A DNA stretch of 64,000 bases from assembly GCF_027622855.1 (NCBI RefSeq), contig NZ_JAPZVR010000007.1, forward strand, positions 154,524 to 218,523, given 5' to 3'. Under the pieces are notes generated by a model. It saw only the letters and a program-made list of their open reading frames with translations. It was not told where the DNA came from and made no database searches. Within the stretch, counting starts at the first letter, position 1; each line of letters starts with the position of its first letter. The DNA comes from Glycomyces algeriensis. GTDB lineage: Bacteria; Actinomycetota; Actinomycetes; Mycobacteriales; Micromonosporaceae. The position numbers and the translations under genes were made by a program. Shown piece after piece: positions 15,932 through 24,896 of this stretch.

Positions 15932-17095
15932 TTAACGGAGTACGGCTTTCTGCAGCATCTCGGCGGGGCCGGTGCTGAAGCGGCGCAACCAGAGGCGGGA
16001 ACCGATGAGCAGGATCGCGCTGATCGAGGCCCAGAGCACGAGCACGAACCAGGGGTTCGAGTCGAACCGCGCGGCAAGACCGAGGCCCCAGCCGTAGCAG
16101 ATCACCGAGGCCAGCAGGTTCTGCAAGATGTAGCCGCTCAAGGCGGTGCGGCCCAGGCTCTCGAAGGCGCCCATGACGATCCCGCGGCGCATCTTCTCGA
16201 CGATCAGACCGACCATGCCGATGTAACCGAGCATGACCACCGGCGCGGCCACGTACCGCTCCATGAAGAACAGCTGCTCGGGCCCGGCCATCAGCGCGAG
16301 GTTCAGCGGCAGCCCGATCCCGAGGCCCCACACGAGGAGGCGGCGCCGGATGCGGCCGCCCGCGGCGTCGGCACCGAAGGCCCCGGCACGGAACAGCTTG
16401 ACGCCCAGCATGAACAGGAACACCAGGAGCGGGAAGGTGACGATCGGCTCGATGCGGAAGGCGAGGGCGTTGTCGAGCCGGAACTGCACCTGCTCCCACC
16501 AGGAGCCGGTGGCGTACAGCGCTTCGACCTTCGCGAGGTCGCGCTGGTCGACGCCGGTGCCGGTGCCGGCGGACAGCGACGCGGTGATGAGGCCGATGAA
16601 GGCCAGGTGCAGGCCGAGCGCGGTCCACATCACGGCGTTCTGCGCCCGCTGCGAGCGCTTGAGCATCCAGGCCACGACGATCGCGGTGACGGCGTATCCC
16701 ATGAGCACGTCCCACGCGAAGACGAGCACGAAGTGGATCGTGCCTTCGGCGAAGAGGAACAGCGCCCGCCAGTGGTAGCGGCCGGGCCAGCGGCGACCGC
16801 GCTTCTCGCTGGAGCGGAACTGGATCGCGAGTCCGACACCGAAGAGGACGGTGAGCATCGACAGGAACTTGCCGTTGGTGAGCAGTTCGAAGAGGCCGCC
16901 GATGAACGAGTCGTCGGTGGTGGCCCCGGCGCTGCCGATCAGCGGTCCCGCCTCGCCGCCGGCTGAGGCGAAGATCCAGATGTTCGTGCCGAGTGTGCCG
17001 AGGATCGCGACGCCGCGCAGCACGTCGAGCAGCGGCAGCCGCTTCGCCGTGGGCGCGGTCTCGACGGCGTCGGCCGTCGCGGTGGAGGTGTGCAT
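15932..17095 (-). CDS. DUF418-type membrane protein, 387 aa
   Basis: Roughly eight to ten hydrophobic helices. The opening LPLLDVLRGVAILGTLGTNIWIF, the loop LTNGKFLSMLTVLFGVGLAIQF and the C-terminal ESLGRTALSGYILQNLLASVICYGWGLGL are diagnostic of DUF418/YeiB membrane proteins, which have no established function. The ATG at 17095 is preferred over 17143 because the intervening residues are a charged leader. It follows another membrane protein gene on the same strand. Confidence 0.85.
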   Translation of the reverse strand: MHTSTATADAVETAPTAKRLPLLDVLRGVAILGTLGTNIWIFASAGGEAGPLIGSAGATTDDSFIGGLFELLTNGKFLSMLTVLFGVGLAIQFRSSEKRGRRWPGRYHWRALFLFAEGTIHFVLVFAWDVLMGYAVTAIVVAWMLKRSQRAQNAVMWTALGLHLAFIGLITASLSAGTGTGVDQRDLAKVEALYATGSWWEQVQFRLDNALAFRIEPIVTFPLLVFLFMLGVKLFRAGAFGADAAGGRIRRRLLVWGLGIGLPLNLALMAGPEQLFFMERYVAAPVVMLGYIGMVGLIVEKMRRGIVMGAFESLGRTALSGYILQNLLASVICYGWGLGLAARFDSNPWFVLVLWASISAILLIGSRLWLRRFSTGPAEMLQKAVLR

Positions 17096-17206
17096 GTACT
17101 CAGGTTCGCGCGCCGCGGAGCGGAAAGAATCCTTCCCGGGCATGGACTTTCACGCGTGGACGGGGCGACCGGGGGTGCAGGTCCGGCCGCCCCGAAAGTC
17201 GCAAGC

Positions 17207-17980
17207 TCAGGCGCCGACTGCGACTTTGGTGGCAGACGCGGTGGGTCCGGCGCCCGGTTTCCGGGGGCGCTTGGGCTTCCGGTCGAGCCACCACTGGGCG
17301 ATCATGAGGTTGACGATCCAGCTCGTCCAGATCGAGGCGACGGCCGCGTCCTCGATGAGCGCGTCCATGTCGCCGCTGTAGTACCCGTCCAGGAACGGCA
17401 TGAGGCACACCAGGAACAGCACTAGCCAAATCCGGTTGACCACAATGGATGTGCACAGCGCGAAACTGCGGATCATCCAGCGGCGGTGCTCCTGGAAGCG
17501 GCGGCGCCGGGCCGCGATGAGCCCGGCGAAGGTGACGCCGAACCACAGGATCGAGAGGATCACGTTCCCGATCTTCCCGGCCGGGCCGATCACGGACACG
17601 ATGCTCACGACCAAAGCGAACAAGCCTGCGGGCACGACCCCCGCGAACACGTAGAGGCGACCCGAGATCCGGTGGACCCGCGGGTGGTGCTGGCGCAGCC
17701 ACGGCCAGACCTGCATGGAGCAGGTGATGATCGCGATCGAGCCGAACAGGATGTGCCCGCTGAGCATCAGATAGTGCGTCTCAGGGAAGGCCCCTTGGAG
17801 CTCGACGAGCGAGTCGCCGGTGTCGAAGGTGAGGTAGCTGGGGAGCCGCGCGGCCACGAACAGGCCCACGATGAGGAACAGCGGGAGGATCCAGGGGCGG
17901 CGGTACCACTTCGGTCTCGCCTTGGCGGGTGGGGATCCGGGGGTCTCGGGTGCTTCGGCGAGGAGGGTGGGCTCGGCCAT
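17207..17980 (-). CDS. DUF2306-type membrane protein, 257 aa
   Basis: Seven predicted helices with HILFGSIAIITCSMQVWPWLRQHHPRVHRISGRLYVFAGVVPAG, the histidine-rich signature of DUF2306 (possibly heme or metal binding, unproven). The ATG at 17980 follows GGAGACCCC; a GTG at 17995 is possible. It is divergent from a TetR gene across a long palindrome and is probably its target. The last 40 residues are a basic cytoplasmic tail. Confidence 0.85.
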   Translation of the reverse strand: MAEPTLLAEAPETPGSPPAKARPKWYRRPWILPLFLIVGLFVAARLPSYLTFDTGDSLVELQGAFPETHYLMLSGHILFGSIAIITCSMQVWPWLRQHHPRVHRISGRLYVFAGVVPAGLFALVVSIVSVIGPAGKIGNVILSILWFGVTFAGLIAARRRRFQEHRRWMIRSFALCTSIVVNRIWLVLFLVCLMPFLDGYYSGDMDALIEDAAVASIWTSWIVNLMIAQWWLDRKPKRPRKPGAGPTASATKVAVGA

Positions 17981-18011
17981 GGGGTCTCCGATCACGCGGC
18001 CTGAACTGCGA

Positions 18012-18049
18012 TGCGTATGCGATACGCTAATTAGCGTATCTCATACGCA
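18012..18049. promoter_or_regulatory. 38-base near-perfect palindromic operator
   Basis: The inner 20 bases at 18021-18040 (GATACGCTAATTAGCGTATC) are a perfect palindrome. It extends outward to 18012-18049 with one mismatch, adding GCGTATG/CATACGC arms. It lies between the DUF2306 gene start and the TetR gene start. It is the longest operator-like palindrome in the window. Confidence 0.85.
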
Positions 18050-18124
18050 CGACCGATGCGTGCCGCTGCATCCGGCCGCGACGTAGGCTGCGGTGCACGA
18101 GGCGAGAGCGGAAGGGGCGCACCA

Positions 18125-18814
18125 GTGGGCACAGGCGACTACGAACTGCTCTGGGGCGAGGTGTCCCGTCCCAGCCGGGGACGGCCTGCGGGACTCAGCC
18201 GGGAACGCATCGTCGCCGAAGCTAGGGCCATCGCCGATGCCGAAGGGCTGCAGAAGGTCTCCATGAAGCACCTGGCGGAGAGGCTCGGCAGCGGGGTCAT
18301 GTCCCTCTACCGGCATGTGCCGGGCAAGGACGAGCTCGTCCTCCTCATGTACGACTCGCTCATGACCGGGCCGCCCCCGATCCCGGAGGCCGACCACTGG
18401 CGCGAGATTTTGCGCGGCTGGGGGCAAGGCGTGCGGGGGCTCTTCAATACGCATCCGTGGGCGCTGAGCGTGGCGACGTCCGAGCGGTCGATGGGGCCGG
18501 GAGAGGCGACCTGGGTGGACGCCGTAATCGGGCGACTCACGGCCGTCGGCATGCCCATTGAGCTCGCCCTCATCTCAGTGCTCACCGTCGACTGCTTCGT
18601 CATGGGCGCCGTCCGCCCCGAACTGGCCGGCGACAGCGGCGAAGCCGAGTTCTTCCAGTTCCTCGCCGACCCGGCAATGCGCGCGCGGTTCCCCAACCTC
18701 GCACTCCTCACCCAACCCGGTGCCGCCACCGACGTCGCCATGGGGGACCACTTCGAGTTCGGCCTCGAACGCGTCCTCGACGGCCTCGAACGCCACATCG
18801 AAACCAGCGCATAG
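18125..18814 (+). CDS. TetR-family regulator, 229 aa
   Basis: Helix-turn-helix is LSRERIVAEARAIADAEGLQKVSMKHLAERLGSGVMSLYRHVPGKDELVLLMYD near residues 20-75, with a TetR_C_1-type ligand domain as in TetR and tetracycline-like sensors. The GTG at 18125 is preferred; an ATG-like start at 18056 would put the protein across the palindrome. It is divergent from a DUF2306 membrane protein and probably represses it and itself through the 38-base palindrome. The ligand is unknown. Confidence 0.85.
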   Translation: MGTGDYELLWGEVSRPSRGRPAGLSRERIVAEARAIADAEGLQKVSMKHLAERLGSGVMSLYRHVPGKDELVLLMYDSLMTGPPPIPEADHWREILRGWGQGVRGLFNTHPWALSVATSERSMGPGEATWVDAVIGRLTAVGMPIELALISVLTVDCFVMGAVRPELAGDSGEAEFFQFLADPAMRARFPNLALLTQPGAATDVAMGDHFEFGLERVLDGLERHIETSA

Positions 18815-18834
18815 CAACACCGAGAGCACAGAAA

Positions 18835-18865
18835 CGGGGACCGGCCCAGTGCGGACCGGTCCCCG
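18835..18865 (+). terminator. Terminator of the TetR gene
   Basis: CGGGGACCGG (18835-18844) pairs with CCGGTCCCCG (18856-18865) around 11 bases, followed by ATCTTTC, 20 bases after the TetR stop. Confidence 0.75.
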
Positions 18866-18894
18866 ATCTTTCAGGAGAGAACAAAGCCTCAAAA

Positions 18895-18983
18895 ATCCTA
18901 TAGGATATATCCTATATGCTCGGGCCAGATCCTATAGGATATATCCTATCGGGTCGCGCGGAATCCTATAGGATATATCCTAT
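18895..18983. repeat. Three copies of a 19-base palindromic repeat at exact 34-base spacing
   Basis: ATCCTATAGGATATATCCT followed by AT begins at 18895, 18929 and 18963, exactly 34 bases apart. It contains the palindromes TCCTATAGGA and AGGATATATCCT overlapping by five bases. Spacers between copies are GC-rich and unrelated. It lies in the gap between a TetR terminator and the 3' end of the dicarboxylate symporter gene, five bases before that gene's stop. A second triplet of the same element is at 35370-35477. Confidence 0.9.
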
Positions 18984-18987
18984 GGCG

Positions 18988-20355
18988 TTAAGCGGGTTGC
19001 AGCGCGGGCTCGCCCTTACGGGGCGCCTCGTCAACGTCGTCCGCCTCCTCAGCGTCACCACCGAACGCCGCCTCGGCGTCCAGCGGCACCGGAGCCGAGT
19101 CGTACACCTCGCGGTCGAGGATCTTCTCCGACTTCGCCACGATCACCGGCACCACCATCTGCCCGGTCACGTTGGTGGCCGTGCGGATCATGTCCATGAT
19201 CGGGTCGATCGCGAGCAGCAGGCCCACACCTTCAAGCGGCAGGCCGAGCGTCGAGAGCGTCAGGGTCAGCATCACCGTCGCGCCGGTCAGGCCCGCGGTC
19301 GCCGCCGAGCCGATCACCGAGACGAACGCGATGAGCAGGTAGTCCTGGATGCCCAGCGGCACGTCGTACACCTGCGCCACGAAGATCGCGGCGATCGCCG
19401 GGTAGATCGCGGCGCAACCGTCCATCTTCGTCGTCGCCCCGAACGGCGACGCGAACGACGCGTAGTCGCGCGCCACGCCGAGCCGCTCGGTCACGATCCG
19501 CTGCGCCAGCGGCAGCGTGCCCACCGACGAGCGCGACACGAACGCGAACTGGATCGCCGGCCATGCCTTGCGGAAGAACTGCACCGGCGAGACCTTCGCG
19601 ACCAGCCGCAGCAGCACCGGGTAGACCACGAGCATCACGATGAGCGCGCCCACGTAGATGTCGATGCTGAACACCGCGAGCGGCTCCAGCAGGTCCCAGC
19701 CGTACGCGAACACCGAGTTGCCGATGAGCGCCGCGGTGCCGATGGGCGCCAAGCGGATCACCCACCACAGGGCCTTCTGGATCAGCGCCAGCGCCGACTC
19801 GTTGAACTTCAGGAACGGCTCGGCTTTGGCGCCGAGCTTCGCGGCGGCCGCGCCCACAATGATCGCGATGAACACGATCTGCAGCACGTTCACGTTCACG
19901 AACGCGTCGACCACGTTGGTGGGGATGATCCCGGTCAGGAAGTCCGTCCAGGAACCGGTGGTCTCCGGCGCCGCGGCGGGACTAGTGAGGGTCACGCCCT
20001 CGCCGGGGTTCGTGGTCAGGCCGATGGCGAGGCCGATCGCGACGGCGATGGCCGAGGTCAGCGCGAACCAGCCGAGGGTCTTGGCGACCAGGCGGCCCGC
20101 GTTCGCGAGGTTGCGCAGGTTGGCGATCGAGGCGACGATCGCGGTGAACACCAGGAACGGGACGATGAGGAACAGGAGCTGCACGAACAGCGTCCCGATC
20201 GTCTCGAGGGTGGTGCCGAGCCACGCGACGGACCATTCGCGGGCGACGTAGCCGAGGACGAGGCCGAGCGCGAGGCCGATCAGGAGCTGCCACGCGAACG
20301 GGATCTTGAAGCGCTTGCGCTGCTTGGAGTCGTTTGCTGCCGCGGTTGCGGACAT
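18988..20355 (-). CDS. Dicarboxylate/amino acid:cation symporter (DAACS family), 455 aa
   Basis: About eight helices and two re-entrant loops. Signatures present are SRSSVGTLPL in the HP1 loop, FGATTKMDGCAAIYPAIAAIFVAQ in TM7 (the NMDGT-like motif), and GATVMLTLTLSTLGLPLEGVGLLLAIDPIMDMIRTATNVTGQMV. Family members carry glutamate, aspartate or C4-dicarboxylates with Na+ or H+. The start at 20355 gives the usual N-terminus; upstream frame is implausible. The C-terminal 40 residues are acidic. The three palindromic repeats touch its 3' end. Confidence 0.9.
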   Translation of the reverse strand: MSATAAANDSKQRKRFKIPFAWQLLIGLALGLVLGYVAREWSVAWLGTTLETIGTLFVQLLFLIVPFLVFTAIVASIANLRNLANAGRLVAKTLGWFALTSAIAVAIGLAIGLTTNPGEGVTLTSPAAAPETTGSWTDFLTGIIPTNVVDAFVNVNVLQIVFIAIIVGAAAAKLGAKAEPFLKFNESALALIQKALWWVIRLAPIGTAALIGNSVFAYGWDLLEPLAVFSIDIYVGALIVMLVVYPVLLRLVAKVSPVQFFRKAWPAIQFAFVSRSSVGTLPLAQRIVTERLGVARDYASFASPFGATTKMDGCAAIYPAIAAIFVAQVYDVPLGIQDYLLIAFVSVIGSAATAGLTGATVMLTLTLSTLGLPLEGVGLLLAIDPIMDMIRTATNVTGQMVVPVIVAKSEKILDREVYDSAPVPLDAEAAFGGDAEEADDVDEAPRKGEPALQPA

Positions 20356-20674
20356 GGTGAACCTCTTGGATTCTGGGCAGACAGCAGGGCACGGCCCGGC
20401 TGCGGTTTTCTGGGGAACGCTGGGGTGGCTCAAGGCCAGCGTGAAAAGGGGAGTCTTCGGCGAGCCCGCCGGTGAAGAGGTTCGGTGCTAACGACAGAGC
20501 ACGGTGGACACGCGGCAGAAGTCGAGGTGACGCCTGCGTGTCAGGTGCTGGTTCGTGATCGTGTAGCGCATCGCGTACCAACGTTAGCGGCACTCGCATA
20601 TCGGGCGCAAGGGGCAGTGAGAGACCGCATACGGCCCGGCTCGCGGGAATATCCGCGGCGGCTAGATTCGTGGC
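20356..20674. other. Intergenic region between the symporter and fluoride-channel genes
   Basis: No gene is supported; open frames are Arg-rich shadows. It holds the symporter promoter region on the minus strand and the leader of crcB on the plus strand. No palindrome or terminator is convincing; no crcB (fluoride) riboswitch motif is recognised here. Confidence 0.35.
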
Positions 20675-21265
20675 GTGCCCGACACGAGCCGCCCACCGAT
20701 GGACCGCGAGCCCCAGCGCCGCAGGCCACAGCGACGCCCGCCGACGAACCGTCGACCGAAGCGCCGCGAACCCCAGCACCATCCGGATCTGGACCAGAAA
20801 CCCCAGCCCCGCCCGCCATTGGATCGCGAATCTCAGGGCCGCCCGCCCCTGCGCCAAGCGCTGCGCTCCGTCTCAGTTCCTGCCCTGGCCGCAGTCGCCG
20901 CCGGCGGCGCGATCGGCGCGCTCGCCAGGTACGGCCTGACCGTCGCCTTCCCCGCTGCCCCGGGCGCGTTCCCGGTGGCCACGTTCACCGCGAACACCGT
21001 GGGCGGCCTGCTCATCGGCGCGCTCATGATCACCGTCACCGAGGTCGCTCCGGGCCTCGGCCGCATCCGCCCCTTCGTCGGCGTCGGCATCCTCGGCGGC
21101 TTCACCACCTTCTCCACCTACATCCTCGACATCGGCCGCACCGCGAGCGCCGGGGCGACCGCGCTCGCGGTCGTCTACGCCTTCACGACGATCGCCGCGG
21201 CACTCCTCGCCGCCGCGGTCGCCATGTACGCGACCCGCAGGCTTCTCGTCCGGCGCCGCGCATGA
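20675..21265 (+). CDS. crcB: Fluoride channel subunit (Fluc/CrcB), 196 aa
   Basis: The first 65 residues are a basic Arg/Pro/Gln tail with no homology. The channel part begins at SVPALAAVAAGGAIGALARYGL and carries FTANTVGGLLIGALM and GVGILGGFTTFSTYILDIGRT, the asparagine and phenylalanine-track motifs of Fluc. Four membrane helices. Fluc is a dual-topology dimeric channel that removes cytoplasmic fluoride; actinomycetes often encode two subunits forming a heterodimer. The start is a GTG at 20675. It is followed by a second crcB with a small ORF between. The extended N-terminus is atypical. Confidence 0.85.
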   Translation: MPDTSRPPMDREPQRRRPQRRPPTNRRPKRREPQHHPDLDQKPQPRPPLDRESQGRPPLRQALRSVSVPALAAVAAGGAIGALARYGLTVAFPAAPGAFPVATFTANTVGGLLIGALMITVTEVAPGLGRIRPFVGVGILGGFTTFSTYILDIGRTASAGATALAVVYAFTTIAAALLAAAVAMYATRRLLVRRRA

Positions 21266-21432
21266 CGCCCTCCTTCACTACCGCAACGCCGGCAGCGCTC
21301 GCAGCGCCCGCAGCGCCGACAGCGCCGACAGCGCCGACAGCCAAGTATGTCTGTATGACGAGACCCGCCGCGCGCCTCGCCGCGACTCCCAGGCACACGT
21401 CCACGAAGCGCCGGCTCCGGCGGCGCGCATGA
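21262..21432 (+). CDS. Small ORF between the two crcB genes, 56 aa, uncertain
   Basis: An ORF from ATG 21262 (overlapping the crcB-1 stop) to TGA 21432 (overlapping the crcB-2 ATG at 21429), so ATGA coupling exists at both ends. Its product is Ala/Pro/Thr-rich (TAPTAPTA repeats) then Arg-rich and is not recognised. Both junctions fall inside a duplicated 20-base sequence (about 21250 and 21418), which suggests that the stretch was inserted or duplicated between two originally directly coupled genes. It may be translated only as a bridge. Confidence 0.3.
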   Translation: MTPSFTTATPAALAAPAAPTAPTAPTAKYVCMTRPAARLAATPRHTSTKRRLRRRA

Positions 21433-21791
21433 CGCTCCTCCTCGTAGCCGCCGGCGCCGCGATCGGCGCGCCCGCCCGCTTCCTCACCGATCTCGTCGTC
21501 GCCCACTACGCGGGCCGCTACCTGCCGTGGGGCACGCTGATCGTCAACGTCGTCGGCTCCGGCCTTGCCGTGTTCCTCGTCGTCACCGTGACCAACGCCG
21601 ACTGGACGGCACTGCTCGTCACCGGCTTCTGCGGCGCACTCACCACCTACTCGACACTCTCGTACGAGACCCTGATGCTCGTCGAGACCGGACGCTGGCG
21701 CCACGCGCTCTGGAACGTGTCCGCAAACCTCGCGGGCGGCCTCGGCGCAGGCCTCCTCGGCTTCGCGCTCGCGCACCTCGTCACCGGCTGA
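21429..21791 (+). CDS. crcB: Fluoride channel subunit (Fluc/CrcB), 120 aa
   Basis: Second Fluc subunit with GAAIGAPARFLTDLVV, GTLIVNVVGSGLAVFL and TGFCGALTTYSTLSYE, the signature asparagine and Thr/Ser/Tyr stretch, and four predicted helices. Length is the family norm. The pairing with the first crcB suggests a heterodimeric channel. The gene start overlaps the small ORF stop. A cluster of tandem repeats follows 30 bases after the stop. Confidence 0.9.
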   Translation: MTLLLVAAGAAIGAPARFLTDLVVAHYAGRYLPWGTLIVNVVGSGLAVFLVVTVTNADWTALLVTGFCGALTTYSTLSYETLMLVETGRWRHALWNVSANLAGGLGAGLLGFALAHLVTG

Positions 21792-21821
21792 CCGAACCCC
21801 GTACCGGGACCCCGCAACCGG

Positions 21822-21925
21822 GAGCCCCCGAGCCCCCGAGCCCCCGAGCCCCCGAGCCCCCGAGCCCCCGAGCCCCCGAGCCCCCGAGCCCCCGAGCCCC
21901 CGAGCCCCCGAGCCCCCGAGCCCCC
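21822..21925. repeat. (GAGCCCCC)13 perfect octanucleotide tandem repeat
   Basis: Thirteen exact copies of an 8-base unit directly 3' of the second crcB gene. The minus strand reads GGGGGCTC repeated, with G5 tracts every eight bases, capable of G-quadruplex formation. The unit length of eight means each gain or loss shifts reading frame, but no gene is supported across it. Confidence 0.95.
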
Positions 21926-22115
21926 GAGTGACATCATGCCCGTGAACTGCGACGACGCCCAAATGTCGGACCCATATGGGAGTGTGATCCTTTTCGGTTG
22001 GTCGGAGGCGGATGCGGGTGGGAAGGGGCACGCCCTACGTGCCGCCCGGACTGTCCCGAGCGCGGACCGAATTTCCCCACTCCGAGAGGACGGCCCCGCG
22101 CCTCCCAAACTCCAA

Positions 22116-22165
<50 letters not shown>

Positions 22166-22337
22166 TCAACCATCTTGCAGGCTGACGCCTGACTCGCCCC
22201 CGATCCCGACACGCTGTTGCGGCAAATGCGCGGTTCGGGCGCCGCCATGCCCCACGATCGAGGTCCTGCCATAGCTGCCGGTCGGGGCCCCGGACGTTCG
22301 GTGCGCCCCGGCCGGCACGACTCGAAAGGGACCCCTG

Positions 22338-24872
22338 ATGCCGGGCTCGCGCCGCACTGCCTTCCACCGCTTCGCAGGTCGACCGACCGCGTTCCGCATT
22401 CGCACGACCGCCGTGGTCGCCGCAGCCCTCTCGCTGCCGCTGCTGGCCTCCTCATCCATTGCGGCCCAGGCGAACCCTGAAGTAGGCGCGCCCCGGGTCT
22501 GGCTGGTCGAACTGGCCCCCGGCGCGGGCGCATCGGCCCTCGACGCGGCTGCTCACGACCTGGACTACAAGGTCCGCCACGACTTCTCGCGCGTCTGGAA
22601 CGGCGTCTCCGTCGAGACCGACCCGGCCACTGCTCACCAACTCCAACAACTCGACCTCGTCGAGCGGGTCTGGTCGGACGTCCTCCTCATGGGCCCCGGC
22701 CGCGTCGACGACCAGGCCGCGCCCGAGGAGGCGCAACCCGAACTGGCCCAAGCGATCCAGACGACCCGCGCGGCGGACGCGCACGACCGCGGCATCACCG
22801 GCAGCGGCGTCAAGGTCGGCATCATCGACACCGGCATCGACTACACCCACCCCGACCTCGGCGGCTGCTTCGGCGACGACTGCCGGGTCGCCTACGGCGC
22901 CGACTTCGTCGGCGACGACTTCGACTCCGACGACCCCGCGAACGCCGAGCCCGTGCCCGACGCCGACCCGGCCGACTGCGGCGGCCACGGCACGCACGTG
23001 GCGGGCATCGTGGGCGCGAACGGCAAGGTCACCGGCGTCGCCCCCGACGTCGAGTTCGGGGCCTACAGGGTGTTCGGCTGCGACGGTTCCACCAGCTCCG
23101 AGGTCATCATGCAAGCGCTCGAAGCGGCGCTCGTCGACGGCATGGACGTCGTGAACCTCTCGCTCGGCCAGTCCTTCCAGTGGCCCGGCTACCCGACCGC
23201 GGAAGCCGCGGACAAGCTCGTCGAGGAGGGCGTCTCGGTCGTCGCCTCCATGGGCAACGACGGTGAAGCGGGCATCTACTCCGGCTCATCGCCGAGCCTC
23301 GGCTCCGACGTGATCGCGGTGGCCTCCACGGACAACCCGAAGCAGCGCATGGACGCCGCCTACGTTCCGGCCCTGGACCGCAACATCGGCTACCGCCAGA
23401 TCGACGACACCCCCGAACCCAGCGCACCCACGGACCCGCTCGTGTGGCTCGGCCGCGCCTGCCCCGAGGACGCCTCCGAAGGGGACGTGGCAGGCAAGGC
23501 CGCGCTCATCGTGCGCGGCACCTGCACGTTCGCCCAGAAGTACGAGCGCGCGGTCGCCGAGGGCGCTACGAGCGTCGTCATCTACAACGACCGTTCGGGT
23601 CCCTTCGGCGGCGGCGGCATCGGGGACGGTCCCGTTCCGGCCCTTGCCATCACGGACACCGATGGCGCGGACCTGCACGACCTTGCGACGATCGGCAAGG
23701 CCCCGGTCCTGGAGTTCCCCGCAGACGAGACGGTGCTGGTCGACCTTCCGCGCGGCGGCTTCGCATCTTCGTTCACCGCTTACGGTCCCTCGCCGGACCT
23801 CTCGTTCAAACCCGACCTGACCGCCCCCGGCGGCGGCATCTGGTCCACGATCCCGGTGGAAGACGGCTCCTACGCGTCCCTCTCGGGCACCTCGATGTCC
23901 TCCCCGCACGTAGCCGGCGCCGCCGCGCTGCTGCTCGACGACGACTCGAGTCTGAAGCCGCGAGACGTGCGCACCCGCCTTGCCAACTCCGCCAAGCCCG
24001 TCACCTGGGGCGAGAACCCGGACATCGGCGAACTCGAAGCGGCCCACCGGCAAGGGACCGGCGTCATCGACGTGATCGACGCCCTCGACGCCGAGGCCTG
24101 CCTCTACCCCACGGGCATCAACACCGGCGACGGCACGGGCCCGCGCACCTTCGAGCTCCAGCTCACCTCGCACGACACGAAAACCCGCACCTACGAACTC
24201 ACCCACCGCTCCACGATCGCCACCACCGGGGACACCCGGGCGCCGGGCTTCGTTGCAGCCGACCCGAACGTGACCTTCGAACCGAAGACCCTCGACCTCT
24301 ACCCGGGCCAGACGGCCACGGTCGAGGTCACGGTCGAACCCAGTGCGGACCTGCCTGCGGGCTCCGTCTTCGGAGGCCGCATCACCGCCCGCCCGGACTC
24401 CGGCGAATCACTGACCGCCGCCTACTCGGGCTACCAGGGCGACTACCTCGCCATTCCCGTCCTCGACCACCCGGAGTTCCCGCGCCTCGCGGCAATCGTC
24501 GGCCAAGACCCGGAAACCCACCAATTCGACTACCGCGACCTGGAAGAGTCCGAGACCTTCAGCCTCGCCGAAGGCCCCGACCTCGCCGCCCTCATCTACC
24601 TGGGCCACCAGGTCTCCGCCATGGAGGTCAGCGCCGTCAACACGACCACCGGCGAAGTCGTCACCTGGGAGCCCGAGCAATACCTCCCACGCTCCCCTGG
24701 CCCCGACGACGCCATGAGCATCCACCTGGAGGACCTCACTGATTTCCGCCCCAACGCCCTGCAACCCGGCCAATGGACCCTCGAAGTAAAGGTCCTGAAA
24801 GCCCTAGGCGACAAGGCGAATTCGGCCCACTGGGAACAGTGGACCTCGCCTGCCTTCACACTCACCGAGTAG
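22338..24872 (+). CDS. Secreted subtilisin-type serine protease with PA domain, 844 aa
   Basis: A signal peptide with hydrophobic core near residues 24-44 ends around AAQA. A propeptide-like stretch to about 145 precedes the S8 domain with the catalytic triad: Asp164 in IIDTGIDYTHPDLGG, His217 in GGHGTHVAGIVG and Ser519 in LSGTSMSSPHVAGAAALL; the oxyanion Asn lies in SMGNDGEA. A protease-associated domain sits between His and Ser (about 375-470: ACPEDAS...GKAALIVRGTCTFAQKYERAVAEGATSVVIYND). The C-terminal 250 residues are beta-rich, perhaps a Fn3-like domain. It should be an extracellular protease acting on proteins or peptides; no partner is nearby. Ends in a strong terminator. Confidence 0.95.
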   Translation: MPGSRRTAFHRFAGRPTAFRIRTTAVVAAALSLPLLASSSIAAQANPEVGAPRVWLVELAPGAGASALDAAAHDLDYKVRHDFSRVWNGVSVETDPATAHQLQQLDLVERVWSDVLLMGPGRVDDQAAPEEAQPELAQAIQTTRAADAHDRGITGSGVKVGIIDTGIDYTHPDLGGCFGDDCRVAYGADFVGDDFDSDDPANAEPVPDADPADCGGHGTHVAGIVGANGKVTGVAPDVEFGAYRVFGCDGSTSSEVIMQALEAALVDGMDVVNLSLGQSFQWPGYPTAEAADKLVEEGVSVVASMGNDGEAGIYSGSSPSLGSDVIAVASTDNPKQRMDAAYVPALDRNIGYRQIDDTPEPSAPTDPLVWLGRACPEDASEGDVAGKAALIVRGTCTFAQKYERAVAEGATSVVIYNDRSGPFGGGGIGDGPVPALAITDTDGADLHDLATIGKAPVLEFPADETVLVDLPRGGFASSFTAYGPSPDLSFKPDLTAPGGGIWSTIPVEDGSYASLSGTSMSSPHVAGAAALLLDDDSSLKPRDVRTRLANSAKPVTWGENPDIGELEAAHRQGTGVIDVIDALDAEACLYPTGINTGDGTGPRTFELQLTSHDTKTRTYELTHRSTIATTGDTRAPGFVAADPNVTFEPKTLDLYPGQTATVEVTVEPSADLPAGSVFGGRITARPDSGESLTAAYSGYQGDYLAIPVLDHPEFPRLAAIVGQDPETHQFDYRDLEESETFSLAEGPDLAALIYLGHQVSAMEVSAVNTTTGEVVTWEPEQYLPRSPGPDDAMSIHLEDLTDFRPNALQPGQWTLEVKVLKALGDKANSAHWEQWTSPAFTLTE

Positions 24873-24896
24873 CGCCACCGAAGAAGCACTTACGCG

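Noticed and set aside
18895-18983. The triple palindromic repeats as a CRISPR array.
   Set aside because: Only three copies, 19-base core, spacers of 13-15 bases, and no cas genes nearby.
20356-20674. A fluoride riboswitch ahead of crcB.
   Set aside because: No conserved motif of that riboswitch could be recognised by eye in this stretch.
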